Part shown: positions 1 to 6,815 of the stretch, in pieces
Position numbering within the stretch: position 1 is the first letter of the stretch
Layout: each line of letters begins with the position of its first letter
DNA from: Crateriforma conspicua
GTDB lineage: Bacteria > Planctomycetota > Planctomycetia > Pirellulales > Pirellulaceae
Assembly: GCF_007752935.1 (NCBI RefSeq)
Contig: NZ_CP036319.1
Span: 4,940,501-5,004,500, forward strand
Reading direction: 5' to 3'
DNA: 64,000 nt
Notes under the pieces: generated by a model
Database searches by the model: none
What the model was told of the DNA's origin: nothing
What the model saw: only the letters and a program-made list of their open reading frames with translations
Made by a program: the position numbers and the translations under genes

Positions 1-251
1 ACTACTACCAGCAGCCCCCGAGCGACCAAGCTTGCGACCGACCGCTCAACGGTTTTGCGATCAATCCCACACCGACCCGCGATGGCTCGCTGGGATACCG
101 TCGCGATCCCTTCGCGGGTGTCGCGGTACAACGCCAGCCACACCAACAACTCGGACCGTCGCAGTTCGCTTGCCGTGAAGTCCACAAACGCATTCAAGAC
201 GCGGAAGCGGTCGGCGGTTTGACGCTTCGGCTTTGTCTTTGGGCGGGTCAT
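1..251 (-). CDS. Winged-helix/HTH replication-type protein (partial, C-terminus outside window)
   Basis: The frame opens with ATG at 251, inside the ATGA overlap with the stop of the DnaB-like gene, and stays open to base 1, giving 83 codons. The visible part starts MTRPKTKPKRQTADRF, a basic N-terminus, followed by a helix-turn-helix-like segment (about residues 52-83, around VSQRAIAGRCGIDRKTVERS) typical of plasmid and phage replication initiators or their regulators. The 4-nt overlap points to translational coupling with the helicase gene upstream, so it probably belongs to the replication module of the integrated element. The exact family cannot be named because the rest of the protein is outside the window. 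Confidence 0.6.
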   Translation of the reverse strand, partial: MTRPKTKPKRQTADRFRVLNAFVDFTASELRRSELLVWLALYRDTREGIATVSQRAIAGRCGIDRKTVERSVASLVARGLLVV

Positions 252-1165
252 TCCTCACCCCACAATCCCGCAATCGCAGCGCGAAGTTGGCGGTGTTCCT
301 CGGTCATCGGTGGTTCGGTCGGTTCGAACGATTGGACCGAGCGGTCGAACGTCAGGTCGCAATCCGTCGGCTGACCGTAGCGGCTTTTCAGTTGCCTCAA
401 CGTCACGTCGATAACCGCGTCGTCGGCGTCCTGTTCGGCGTCCTTCGCGGGAACCAGCAGGTAGGCGTCATCGGCCCCGTATTCCAGTTCTGACGACTCC
501 CGAAAGGATGCCAGTGACAAGCCGTCGCCGGCGTAGCTGGTGCGGCCTTTGGCATCCTTCGAACGTCCGACCGCCGACAACGCCAGAACGCAACAACCCG
601 CATCGGCGAACCGCCGTATCGAATCCATCGTCGCATCGACCGAACCGCGTTTGTCGTCATGCTTGCCGACCGGCCGGATTCGTTGGATGTAGTCCAAAAC
701 AACCAACTCGGCTTCGATGTCGTCCGCAGCCGCCGCGACGTTCTCAAGTGTCATCGGTGCCCGCACAAACACCAGCCTGTCGGCGATGTCGTCGATGACA
801 TCAAAAGCCGCGTCTAGTTTGTCGCGTTGCCGTTCACCTAGTTGGCGGCTTTGGATGTAGTCCAGTCCCACCCCCGATAAACGGCTCAGTTGCCGTTCTA
901 ACAGCCGTTCCGGCGGCATCTCGACATTGCAGACGCACGCACGCAACGATTCGTCAGCGGTCATCGCAGAGACGACGCACTGCATGGCAAATGCCGTCTT
1001 GCCCATGCCGGGTGAACCGCCCAACAAAGAGACGGTCCCCGGACCAAGCCGGACGTGTTCCAATCCCGGCCCGATGTCATATCGGCGCGGCGGTTCGCCG
1101 TGCAAAACATCGTCTTGCCAGTCATCGAACAACCGGTCGCACCGGATGAAGTTCGCGGCGGTCAT
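248..1165 (-). CDS. DnaB/RecA-fold replicative helicase-like ATPase
   Basis: A 305-residue protein with a P-loop GSPGMGKT at residues 50-57 and a Walker B-like strand LVVLDYIQ near residue 155, followed by a sensor-type segment VLALSAVGRSKD. This is the layout of the DnaB C-terminal helicase core; the N-terminal primase-interaction domain of full DnaB is missing, as in many phage and plasmid helicases. It probably unwinds the element during its own replication together with the primase encoded just upstream. Its ATG lies within the ATGA overlap with the primase stop, and its own stop overlaps the next start the same way. It could also be a RadA/KaiC-like ATPase, but the gene neighbours favour replication. 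Confidence 0.78.
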   Translation of the reverse strand: MTAANFIRCDRLFDDWQDDVLHGEPPRRYDIGPGLEHVRLGPGTVSLLGGSPGMGKTAFAMQCVVSAMTADESLRACVCNVEMPPERLLERQLSRLSGVGLDYIQSRQLGERQRDKLDAAFDVIDDIADRLVFVRAPMTLENVAAAADDIEAELVVLDYIQRIRPVGKHDDKRGSVDATMDSIRRFADAGCCVLALSAVGRSKDAKGRTSYAGDGLSLASFRESSELEYGADDAYLLVPAKDAEQDADDAVIDVTLRQLKSRYGQPTDCDLTFDRSVQSFEPTEPPMTEEHRQLRAAIAGLWGEE

Positions 1166-2130
1166 TCCGTAACCCCTTTCGACAATCCATTGTCAATCGC
1201 TCGGCGGACATCAGCCGGCGGCAACCCCGAGTCCAAAGCCGATTCAGTCAGCAACGCATGCGCAAGTCGCGGCGGACAACCAAGCTCGGCCAAGTTTGCT
1301 GCCGCCGAGTACAACAGCCGGTGTCGGTCGCCTTCGTCCGCACCGTCGCGGATAAACTCCAATGTCGCCAAGTTCAGCTCGGTCCGGTCGGTGTCGCGAC
1401 TTCGGACCGCTTCGGTTTTTCGGTTCGTCTGTTCGCAAGCCGATTGCCAGTCCGCGACCGCTCGTTCGTCGGCCGCTGGTGTTTCTGGCAAGTCGAACGC
1501 CAGCGGCTCGGCCGAACGCTCCACAATCGCCGCCGGCCGAACCTGCATCAGCTCATCGACCGTCAGGAACCGCTTGTGACGTCCCGTCTTGCCGTGGCGG
1601 CTGTTCGGTGCTCGTAATGGCTGGACGATGTGGTAGATAGCCGTGTCGAGCCTTACAGCGGCCTTCGTGGCGATGTCCTCGGCTACCTGCCGAGCCACCC
1701 GGCCGAACACGTCCGACGGTTTGGCGGCGAACAGTGATGTCGGTAGGCCAACGTGAAAGCCTTTTGACCCGCTGAAGAACACCAGCAGCTCGGATTCATC
1801 GACTTGGTATCGCTCCAACACCCAAGCGACCAACCGCCGAGCCGAAGCGGTTGCCCGGTCGATGTTGCCGTCGTCGTCGATGTCGGCCCACAAGTACCGC
1901 GACCAATGCGTCCCGGTGAACCCGCGAACGTCCAACGTTCCGTCCGGTCGAACCACGCGCGACCGAATCGCATTGTCGTACTGGAAAGGTGATAAGAACC
2001 CTTCGCGGTCAATCTGTGCTAGGTCATCGCAATCCGCGTAGGCCGCGAACGCGCGGTCATAATCGACCAAACGACGCTCGCGGCTACACGGTCCAACAAT
2101 GCGATACCCCAGCGGCATCGCATTGGTCAT
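1162..2130 (-). CDS. Archaeo-eukaryotic-type DNA primase (AEP/PrimPol-like)
   Basis: A 322-residue protein with the three signatures of the AEP primase superfamily: WADIDDD at residues 81-87 (hhhDhD metal site, D83 and D85), FFSGSKGFHVGLP at 118-130 (sxH motif, H126), and LDTAIYHIVQPLRAPNSRH at 161-179 (third acidic position D162 followed by a conserved basic segment). It would make primers, or act as a primase-polymerase, for replication of the element. The start overlaps the stop of the DUF669-like gene by one base, and the stop overlaps the helicase ATG by four, so the genes form a tightly coupled cassette. The C-terminal third (about 200-322) resembles helical regions of plasmid primases but was not assigned. 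Confidence 0.8.
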   Translation of the reverse strand: MTNAMPLGYRIVGPCSRERRLVDYDRAFAAYADCDDLAQIDREGFLSPFQYDNAIRSRVVRPDGTLDVRGFTGTHWSRYLWADIDDDGNIDRATASARRLVAWVLERYQVDESELLVFFSGSKGFHVGLPTSLFAAKPSDVFGRVARQVAEDIATKAAVRLDTAIYHIVQPLRAPNSRHGKTGRHKRFLTVDELMQVRPAAIVERSAEPLAFDLPETPAADERAVADWQSACEQTNRKTEAVRSRDTDRTELNLATLEFIRDGADEGDRHRLLYSAAANLAELGCPPRLAHALLTESALDSGLPPADVRRAIDNGLSKGVTE

Positions 2131-2621
2131 CAGAACGTTTCCCCGCTTTCGGGTGCGCTCTCACTGTCGCCGTCCGGCGCGAATGCGTCCGGTTCCGGCT
2201 TAATGACTTCGACAACCTCGAATTTCCGCACGCGGTTCCCTTCGTTGCCGTCGTCGTCGCGGCGGATTGCCAGCTTGACGTTGCAGCGGAACACAGCCGG
2301 CAACGGCCGTTCAAGTTGTTCCAAGTCGGTCACACCGAGCTTTGAAAGGTCGCGTTTTGTTCGCGACATTGCGGCCTCGGTGAACCAGCATTCATGCCAG
2401 AACCGGCCGCCGGTGTGTTCACCTTCGGCCACCTCGAACGTCAGCCGGTATCCCGGCGTCCCTTTGGTTCGGCTTTCGATGGCCTCACCCGCCACAATGT
2501 CGGCGACGTATTCGCCTTTGGGTAGCACGTCATTGTCGGCGGCGGCGGCCGTAGTGTCCCAAGCCGATTTGATGGTGTCTAAGGTGCCTTGCTGGCGTAG
2601 AATGTTAGATAGCTTTCCCAT
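2130..2621 (-). CDS. DUF669-like phage/plasmid replication accessory protein
   Basis: A 163-residue protein beginning MGKLSNILRQQG. The core around PKGEYVADIVAGEAIESRTKGTPGYRLTF and GGRFWHECWF (residues about 37-85) has the beta-rich pattern of DUF669, a family often found beside phage helicases, primases and nucleases and thought to bind single-stranded DNA. The acidic C-terminal tail (FAPDGDSESAPESGETF) is like that of SSB proteins, which supports this by analogy. The ATG at 2621 was chosen over an upstream in-frame ATG because an AAAGGA ribosome binding site lies about 8 bases before it and the upstream extension contains a terminator. It is the first gene of the replication cassette. The family call is moderate. 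Confidence 0.62.
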   Translation of the reverse strand: MGKLSNILRQQGTLDTIKSAWDTTAAAADNDVLPKGEYVADIVAGEAIESRTKGTPGYRLTFEVAEGEHTGGRFWHECWFTEAAMSRTKRDLSKLGVTDLEQLERPLPAVFRCNVKLAIRRDDDGNEGNRVRKFEVVEVIKPEPDAFAPDGDSESAPESGETF

Positions 2622-2683
2622 TTTTGATTCCTTTTGATGGGGTGCTAAGAAACGGCGAAGACGTCCGACCGTCTTTGCCAAGA

Positions 2684-2735
2684 AAAAACCGAAACGGCTG
2701 GTGTCGGTTGGTAGACGACACTGGCCGTTTTTTTC
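2684..2735 (-). terminator. Strong two-part intrinsic terminator after the DUF1580 gene
   Basis: Arms AAACGGC/GCCGTTT (2692-2698 and 2724-2730) enclose a second stem GTGTCG/CGACAC (2701-2706 and 2716-2721), with a CA/CA internal loop and a 9-base apical loop. On the minus strand the stem is followed by CGGTTTTTTC. On the plus strand it is followed by a run of T, so it could work in both directions. It begins directly at the DUF1580 stop codon and separates that gene from the replication cassette. Confidence 0.8.
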
Positions 2736-2991
2736 ATCTGCTCCGGGCTTCGATGAATCGGGTGATCGACTGGCGCGATGTGAACCACTGGCGGCCCAGG
2801 CGGATCGCCTCAAGCTTCACCTTGGTGTCACCAACGCCGCGCTGAATCCACCGCGTCATCGTGGCCTTGTCCGGCCGGCATCGGCGGCCAGTGACGCGGG
2901 CGATCTCGGCCCGTGCTTCAGCGATTGTGAGAATGTCTTCGGACAGAATCCGGCGGACAGATTGGCCGGCATCTTGTTCGGCGGTTTGCAT
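2734..2991 (-). CDS. DUF1580 HTH/excisionase-like DNA-binding protein
   Basis: An 85-residue protein starting MQTAEQDAGQSVRRIL. It contains an Arg-Trp helix pattern (RPDKATMTRWIQRGVGDTKV) and the segment LEAIRLGRQWFTSRQSITRF, features of DUF1580, a small planctomycete-restricted family related in layout to MerR/excisionase helix-turn-helix proteins. In mobile elements such proteins act as excision directionality factors or small repressors. The ATG at 2991 has an AAGGGA ribosome binding site, and that site lies inside a perfect 13-bp inverted repeat (2996-3038), which suggests control at the transcript or DNA level. A longer frame starting at 3027 would run through this repeat and is less likely. 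A strong terminator follows immediately. Confidence 0.72.
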   Translation of the reverse strand: MQTAEQDAGQSVRRILSEDILTIAEARAEIARVTGRRCRPDKATMTRWIQRGVGDTKVKLEAIRLGRQWFTSRQSITRFIEARSR

Positions 2992-2995
2992 GAAA

Positions 2996-3038
2996 AATCC
3001 CTTGCGTTTGATTGCTGCTAAATGCAACGCAAGGGATT
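2996..3038 (-). promoter_or_regulatory. Perfect 13-bp inverted repeat covering the DUF1580 ribosome binding site
   Basis: AATCCCTTGCGTT (2996-3008) and AACGCAAGGGATT (3026-3038) are exact reverse complements separated by 17 bases. On the minus strand the arm nearest the gene contains the AAGGGA ribosome binding site of the DUF1580 gene, whose ATG begins five bases further on. Folded in mRNA, the repeat would hide that site; as DNA it is a classic dyad for a dimeric regulator, perhaps the DUF1580 protein itself. Which of the two applies cannot be told from sequence. Confidence 0.75.
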
Positions 3039-3081
3039 GTGGGGCGACGGTAGGAAAACGCAGCCGTAGAAAAATCTAACC

Positions 3082-3816
3082 CTATGGTCCGACCCAGTGT
3101 TTTGCCCACTTTTGCGTCTTGGGATCAGCCCGAAGTTCCCAAGGAATACGGGGCTTCGCACGGTTTGCGACTTCGTTCATTTGCCGTATCAGGTTTCGGA
3201 ACTCGCTGCCCGCACCCGGTGCAATCTCTGCCCGGCTCATTGGTGACTTGGCAAGCCAAAACACGTCAAGGATTTGCTGGCGATTGACGGTCGTAAGCAG
3301 GTTGCGCCAGCGGTCCCACTCGGCTTTGCGAGCACAAGGGGCGAGAATCCCCAACGCATTCGCAGCCGCTTTCAATTCCCGCTGAACGTCTCGCCATCGT
3401 GCGTCGATGTCTCGCCAAGTATCGTCACGCATCCAATCAAGCCATTCCCGATGCACGGCTATCGACCGAAATACCAAGGCGGCGACATCGGAAAGCGCCG
3501 GGTGGCTCTGGCACTCTGCAAGGGCTGCGGCTGCTGCGTGTTCGAATGGTGTCGACAGGTCGAAAATGCGTGACGCTGTTTTGACCCGCGTCGTTGGCCA
3601 ACGATAACCCGGCGGGTATTCGCGCAGGTGTGGCGGCGTCATCAATTGATATTCATACCGCCGCCGAATGTCTTGCCGTGTCCATCCCCGACGGTTGCCC
3701 CTCAGTGGTCGCCAAGACTCCTGCGGGACGTCCAGATAGTAGCCGTCTACGTCGTCCAGATCGCAAACAAAAACATGCTGGCGATCTATCAGCGCGATGT
3801 ACTCGTCCAATTTCAT
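3082..3816 (-). CDS. Hypothetical protein of the integrated element
   Basis: A 244-residue protein from MKLDEYIALIDRQ, with no family that I recognise. The N-terminal part holds an acidic segment (FVCDLDDVDGYYLDV) followed by a basic, aromatic stretch (GWTRQDIRRRYEYQLM). The middle is alanine-rich and helical, with many Trp and Arg residues (REWLDWMRDDTWRDIDARW). It looks soluble, without signal peptide or membrane segments. An in-frame ATG at 3954 would add 46 arginine- and proline-rich residues that look unlike real protein, so 3816 is preferred although neither start has a clear ribosome binding site. It lies just downstream of the integrase on the same strand and may share its transcript; a cargo or regulatory role is possible. 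Confidence 0.5.
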   Translation of the reverse strand: MKLDEYIALIDRQHVFVCDLDDVDGYYLDVPQESWRPLRGNRRGWTRQDIRRRYEYQLMTPPHLREYPPGYRWPTTRVKTASRIFDLSTPFEHAAAAALAECQSHPALSDVAALVFRSIAVHREWLDWMRDDTWRDIDARWRDVQRELKAAANALGILAPCARKAEWDRWRNLLTTVNRQQILDVFWLAKSPMSRAEIAPGAGSEFRNLIRQMNEVANRAKPRIPWELRADPKTQKWAKHWVGP

Positions 3817-3965
3817 GATGGTCCAATGCTTTCGGCACCACGGCGGCCGGCGGTGCATTGGAGATACCGCCGGCCGTTCCGTGACGCCATCACGCCGACC
3901 GTCGCCGGCATGACTTGGTTGACGCGGTGACCGTCGCCGCCGCGTTGGGTTCATTGTTCAGATTG

Positions 3966-5168
3966 CTAGACGGACGGTCCAGCCTTGGCGGCTTCGATTG
4001 CCTTTTCCAGCGACAGCTTGGCGTAGTGCTCGGTCATCGACGCTCGACTATGACCAAGCATTGCCTGTGCGGCTTCCACGCCCAACGCTTCGCGGATGAC
4101 CGTGCCAGCGGTATGCCGAAGTTGGTAGGGGAACCAATGGTCGGTCCCGGCCTTCTCTGCCGCTCGCTGAATCGCACGTCGGTAACTGTCCGCACCAAAG
4201 CAGGGTCTGTAGTTTCGCTCCTTGCGTGTTCCGTCCCTCGCCGTTTTGCCATAGCCCGGCCGGTCGCCCTGGTTCATCGGCGTTTTGCGGTTCGCACTTC
4301 GCTGGTCCCGGTGCCAGTCGGCCGACTCCTTCGGGGTGAAGCAGTATTTATCGTCCGGCCGGTCCAAAAACGGCTTTAGCGCCAACTTCGCATCGCCCAC
4401 CAGTGGCACCGCCTTGGTCTTGCCATGATGGGCGGTCTTGTGCGTCGGCGGTCGGTACACCCACACACCGTCCGGTCGCTTCTCGATGTCGGTCGGACGC
4501 ATCTTGCAGACTTCACTCGGACGCATCCCGGTTGCCGCCTGAATCCGCACCATTGCCTTGACAGTTGGCGATAGGTGTTTCGCCGTCAGTCTGACCGCTT
4601 CGATGTCGACCGGTTGCACGGGTTCGGATTCGCGGGCCTTGGTCTGACCCTGCTTCAGCGGTTCCAACGTTTGCAAGGCAACCAAGTATTCCGGCTTCAC
4701 AATCTCGCGGCTCACTCCGAATCGGAAGATTGAAACGATGCAACGGGTCTGCGTGTTGACGTACTTGCGACAGTTGCCGGACGCGACAAACAAGTCCCGA
4801 AGTTCGGCAAGCTTGCGGGGGCCGAAATTCTCGACAGGGTCGTCGCCGTATTCGTCTTCCAGGACGGAACACAGGCTTCCGTACCTCGACAGCTCGCCAG
4901 CGTTCTTGGCGTAGCGGACCTTGGCGTGTTCTCGAAACTCGGCCGTCAGGCATCGCACGGTTACCGGCTGGTCTGACTTGTGCGTTTCGACTTGTTCGGG
5001 CATCCGCTGGCCGTTGGCGTTGTACTCCGCCAATAGTGCGTAGTACTTGGCCCAGCTTTGCGGGCTTCCATGTTCGCCTAGATAGAAGTTGCGACCGTCC
5101 AGCGTGACGACTGCTTGGCCCGATACGTGGTAGCGATAACCGGGGGCCGTAGAACGTTTGCGTGGCAT
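3966..5168 (-). CDS. Tyrosine recombinase/integrase of the element
   Basis: A 400-residue site-specific recombinase. The catalytic domain holds Arg216 in TGMRPSEV, a candidate Lys at 244 or 250 in THKTAHHGK, Arg351 and His352 in YQLRHTAG, His373 in LGH, and the nucleophile Tyr382 in EHYAK. The first histidine of the usual HxxR box is Tyr348. The N-terminal part (about 65-170) is a SAM-like core-binding domain. The gene lies 137 bp beyond the 3' end of tRNA-Val and reads away from it, the usual layout for elements inserted into tRNA genes, so this enzyme probably carried out that insertion. ATG at 5168 gives the full domain set. Confidence 0.93.
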   Translation of the reverse strand: MPRKRSTAPGYRYHVSGQAVVTLDGRNFYLGEHGSPQSWAKYYALLAEYNANGQRMPEQVETHKSDQPVTVRCLTAEFREHAKVRYAKNAGELSRYGSLCSVLEDEYGDDPVENFGPRKLAELRDLFVASGNCRKYVNTQTRCIVSIFRFGVSREIVKPEYLVALQTLEPLKQGQTKARESEPVQPVDIEAVRLTAKHLSPTVKAMVRIQAATGMRPSEVCKMRPTDIEKRPDGVWVYRPPTHKTAHHGKTKAVPLVGDAKLALKPFLDRPDDKYCFTPKESADWHRDQRSANRKTPMNQGDRPGYGKTARDGTRKERNYRPCFGADSYRRAIQRAAEKAGTDHWFPYQLRHTAGTVIREALGVEAAQAMLGHSRASMTEHYAKLSLEKAIEAAKAGPSV

Positions 5169-5188
5169 GTGCTGCCGTCCTCCGAATG

Positions 5189-5213
5189 ATTCTTGATATC
5201 GAATATCAAGAAT
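5189..5213. promoter_or_regulatory. Perfect 11-bp palindrome upstream of the integrase
   Basis: ATTCTTGATAT (5189-5199) and ATATCAAGAAT (5203-5213) are exact inverted copies around a 3-bp centre, 21 to 45 bases before the integrase ATG. The AT-rich dyad stands out from GC-rich surroundings. It could be an operator in the integrase promoter or an arm-type site for the integrase or its accessory factor. Confidence 0.65.
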
Positions 5214-5272
5214 GACTTGGAAACGGGTCGCACTGCCTTGGGCAGGTAACGCTCACAGGAGCGATCCGACCG

Positions 5273-5291
5273 GGAAAACACGGTGTTTTCC
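5273..5291 (-). terminator. Hairpin just past the tRNA-Val 3' end
   Basis: GGAAAACAC and GTGTTTTCC form a 9-bp inverted repeat with a single central base, about 15 bases downstream of the tRNA. It may end the tRNA transcript, although no T-run follows, or it may be part of the attachment site, since the DNA here should belong to the inserted element. Confidence 0.4.
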
Positions 5292-5305
5292 GAAACTCAC
5301 AACTA

Positions 5306-5350
5306 TGGGCGATACAGAATTCGAATCTGTGACCTCTGCGGTGTGAACAC
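5306..5350. other. Probable attachment site at the tRNA-Val 3' end
   Basis: The intact tRNA-Val 3' half lies next to the integrase gene, so the recombination core is expected within the T-arm and acceptor or anticodon part of the tRNA. The matching direct repeat at the other end of the element should lie left of base 1 and is not in the window, so the limits given here are only approximate. Confidence 0.4.
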
Positions 5351-5379
5351 AGCGCTCTAACCAACTGAGCTAATCGCCC
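5306..5379 (-). tRNA. tRNA-Val (anticodon CAC)
   Basis: The 74-nt reverse-strand sequence folds as a full cloverleaf: acceptor GGGCGAT/ATCGCCC, D-arm GCTC/GAGC with loop AGTTGGTTA, anticodon stem CTGTG/CGCAG with loop TTCACAC (anticodon CAC, reading GTG valine), a five-base variable loop AGGTC, and T-arm ACAGA/TCTGT with loop TTCGAAT. The discriminator base is A and CCA is not encoded. It is the target site of the neighbouring integrative element. Confidence 0.95.
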
Positions 5380-5419
5380 GATGGGGGCCGGCCGGTGAGC
5401 CGACGACTTCGGAAGCGAC

Positions 5420-5448
5420 AGCGTAGAAAAATCGATTCGATTCCGCAA
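5420..5448 (-). promoter_or_regulatory. Candidate promoter for tRNA-Val
   Basis: On the minus strand TTGCGG (5443-5448) and TACGCT (5420-5425) are separated by 17 bases, about 40 bases upstream of the tRNA. The spacing is ideal but each box matches the sigma-70 consensus at only three of six positions. Confidence 0.35.
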
Positions 5449-5471
5449 GCAGCATTCCCGGGTGCGATGCG

Positions 5472-6560
5472 TCAACGATTTGGCAATCGTTCTTGGCTGG
5501 GTCGCAGAGCTACGGAGGTCGGATGAAATGCTTGCCAGGCGAAACGAAACGAATGCGTCCACGACACTGCCGGATCCGCCTGAGTCACACGAAACTGGAG
5601 TGCAACCGGGTCGAATTTCACGACCAACGACGCTCCGGCTAGCTGGAAACGGCGGGAAGATGCTCGATTGCCAAATGCGTCGGCGGCGATGAAGCCGGAC
5701 TGGCCGTTGGCCGACACTCCCAACACCAACGATTTCAAATCCGAGGCTGGCAATTCCATCGCCGCAGGATTGACCGGAAACATCAGCCCCGGACGGCGAA
5801 GGTAAGCTTCGTACGGATTAACGGTGTAATCGCGTCGACTGCCTGAGCGAACGGGATCGGCCGAACGGATCGATACGACGGTGGATTGCGGGTGCCGGTC
5901 GACCCACTGCTTCCAATGGACCAATTCATGGCGAACGGGCGCCAAGCGTGTCCCCGCCATTGGACCGCTGATCGCTCGCAGATCCAATTGCGACCACAGA
6001 CTGGGATTCGATGATCGCCGGTCGTACATCAGCACGTTGCTGTTGAACAGCAAGCCCGAAACACCGAACTCGATCGATCTTGATCCGACATCCCGGTCGA
6101 CCACGACCGCTGAGTCACAAAGCGGACAGAAGGTCACCGCGATCGCGTGATCCCCAAATTGATCGTTGATGATCTCGTGATAATTCAGGATGGAAATTGG
6201 ATAGGCCCTGGCCATACCACCCATTGCAACACCGATCACGCGATCATCGCCGCGCATCGCGTCCGCTTGGTCCACCGTCAAAACGACGGGGTCGCTCAAC
6301 GCGGCAATCCCGTCTTTGGGTGGCCCGCCGCGGAGGATCTGTTCGCGGGGCACCAGTGATTCGGATAGATCGAATCCGTTCGGTCTGACGTCGCGTTCCC
6401 CGGAATCCTGAACCAGCGTCACTGGCAAAGTCATCGACACGTCCCGTCTTGCTGTCGATCCATCCCGAACGGACGCGGAGACGCAAGTCACAACGAAAAC
6501 AACCAAAGCCAAAGCCCACCCAAAACGATTTGGCTGACGCCGGCAGACTTTTGTTTGCAT
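5472..6560 (-). CDS. DUF3179 domain-containing secreted protein
   Basis: A 362-residue protein starting MQTKVCRRQPNRFGWALALVV, a good signal peptide ending near CVSASV. It then shows the DUF3179 pattern: ARAYPISILNYHEIIND, FCPLCDSAVVVDR with its Cys pair, LLFNSNVLMYDR and SLWSQLD. The biochemical role of DUF3179 is not established; the Cys-x-x-Cys motif hints at metal or redox binding, and the protein should be periplasmic. ATG at 6560 was chosen over an upstream in-frame ATG at 6677 because only the shorter form begins with a signal peptide. It is divergent from the FMN-binding/polyferredoxin operon, which may point to shared redox physiology. Confidence 0.82.
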   Translation of the reverse strand: MQTKVCRRQPNRFGWALALVVFVVTCVSASVRDGSTARRDVSMTLPVTLVQDSGERDVRPNGFDLSESLVPREQILRGGPPKDGIAALSDPVVLTVDQADAMRGDDRVIGVAMGGMARAYPISILNYHEIINDQFGDHAIAVTFCPLCDSAVVVDRDVGSRSIEFGVSGLLFNSNVLMYDRRSSNPSLWSQLDLRAISGPMAGTRLAPVRHELVHWKQWVDRHPQSTVVSIRSADPVRSGSRRDYTVNPYEAYLRRPGLMFPVNPAAMELPASDLKSLVLGVSANGQSGFIAADAFGNRASSRRFQLAGASLVVKFDPVALQFRVTQADPAVSWTHSFRFAWQAFHPTSVALRPSQERLPNR

Positions 6561-6815
6561 CGGATCGAGGACCGTCACGACAATTGTCTCCCACAGACGA
6601 AAAACGGGCGGTGAACCATCTTCCCGAAAAACAATGGCGAAGGCCGTCGCTAAACCGACGAGCGGGATCGTTAACAATCACCGCCGGACACATCGACGCA
6701 GCCGCAACAACTAAACTGACCGAAGCGGTGTTCGAATCGACGCCAATCGGCACACCGCAGCATGGGGCCGCGATGAACCGCCACCACTTTCAACCGTTCG
6801 CACGACAGCACAAGC

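Noticed and set aside
2622-2813. 64-residue extension of the DUF669-like protein
   Set aside because: It would be translated from the terminator hairpin; the inner ATG has a good ribosome binding site.
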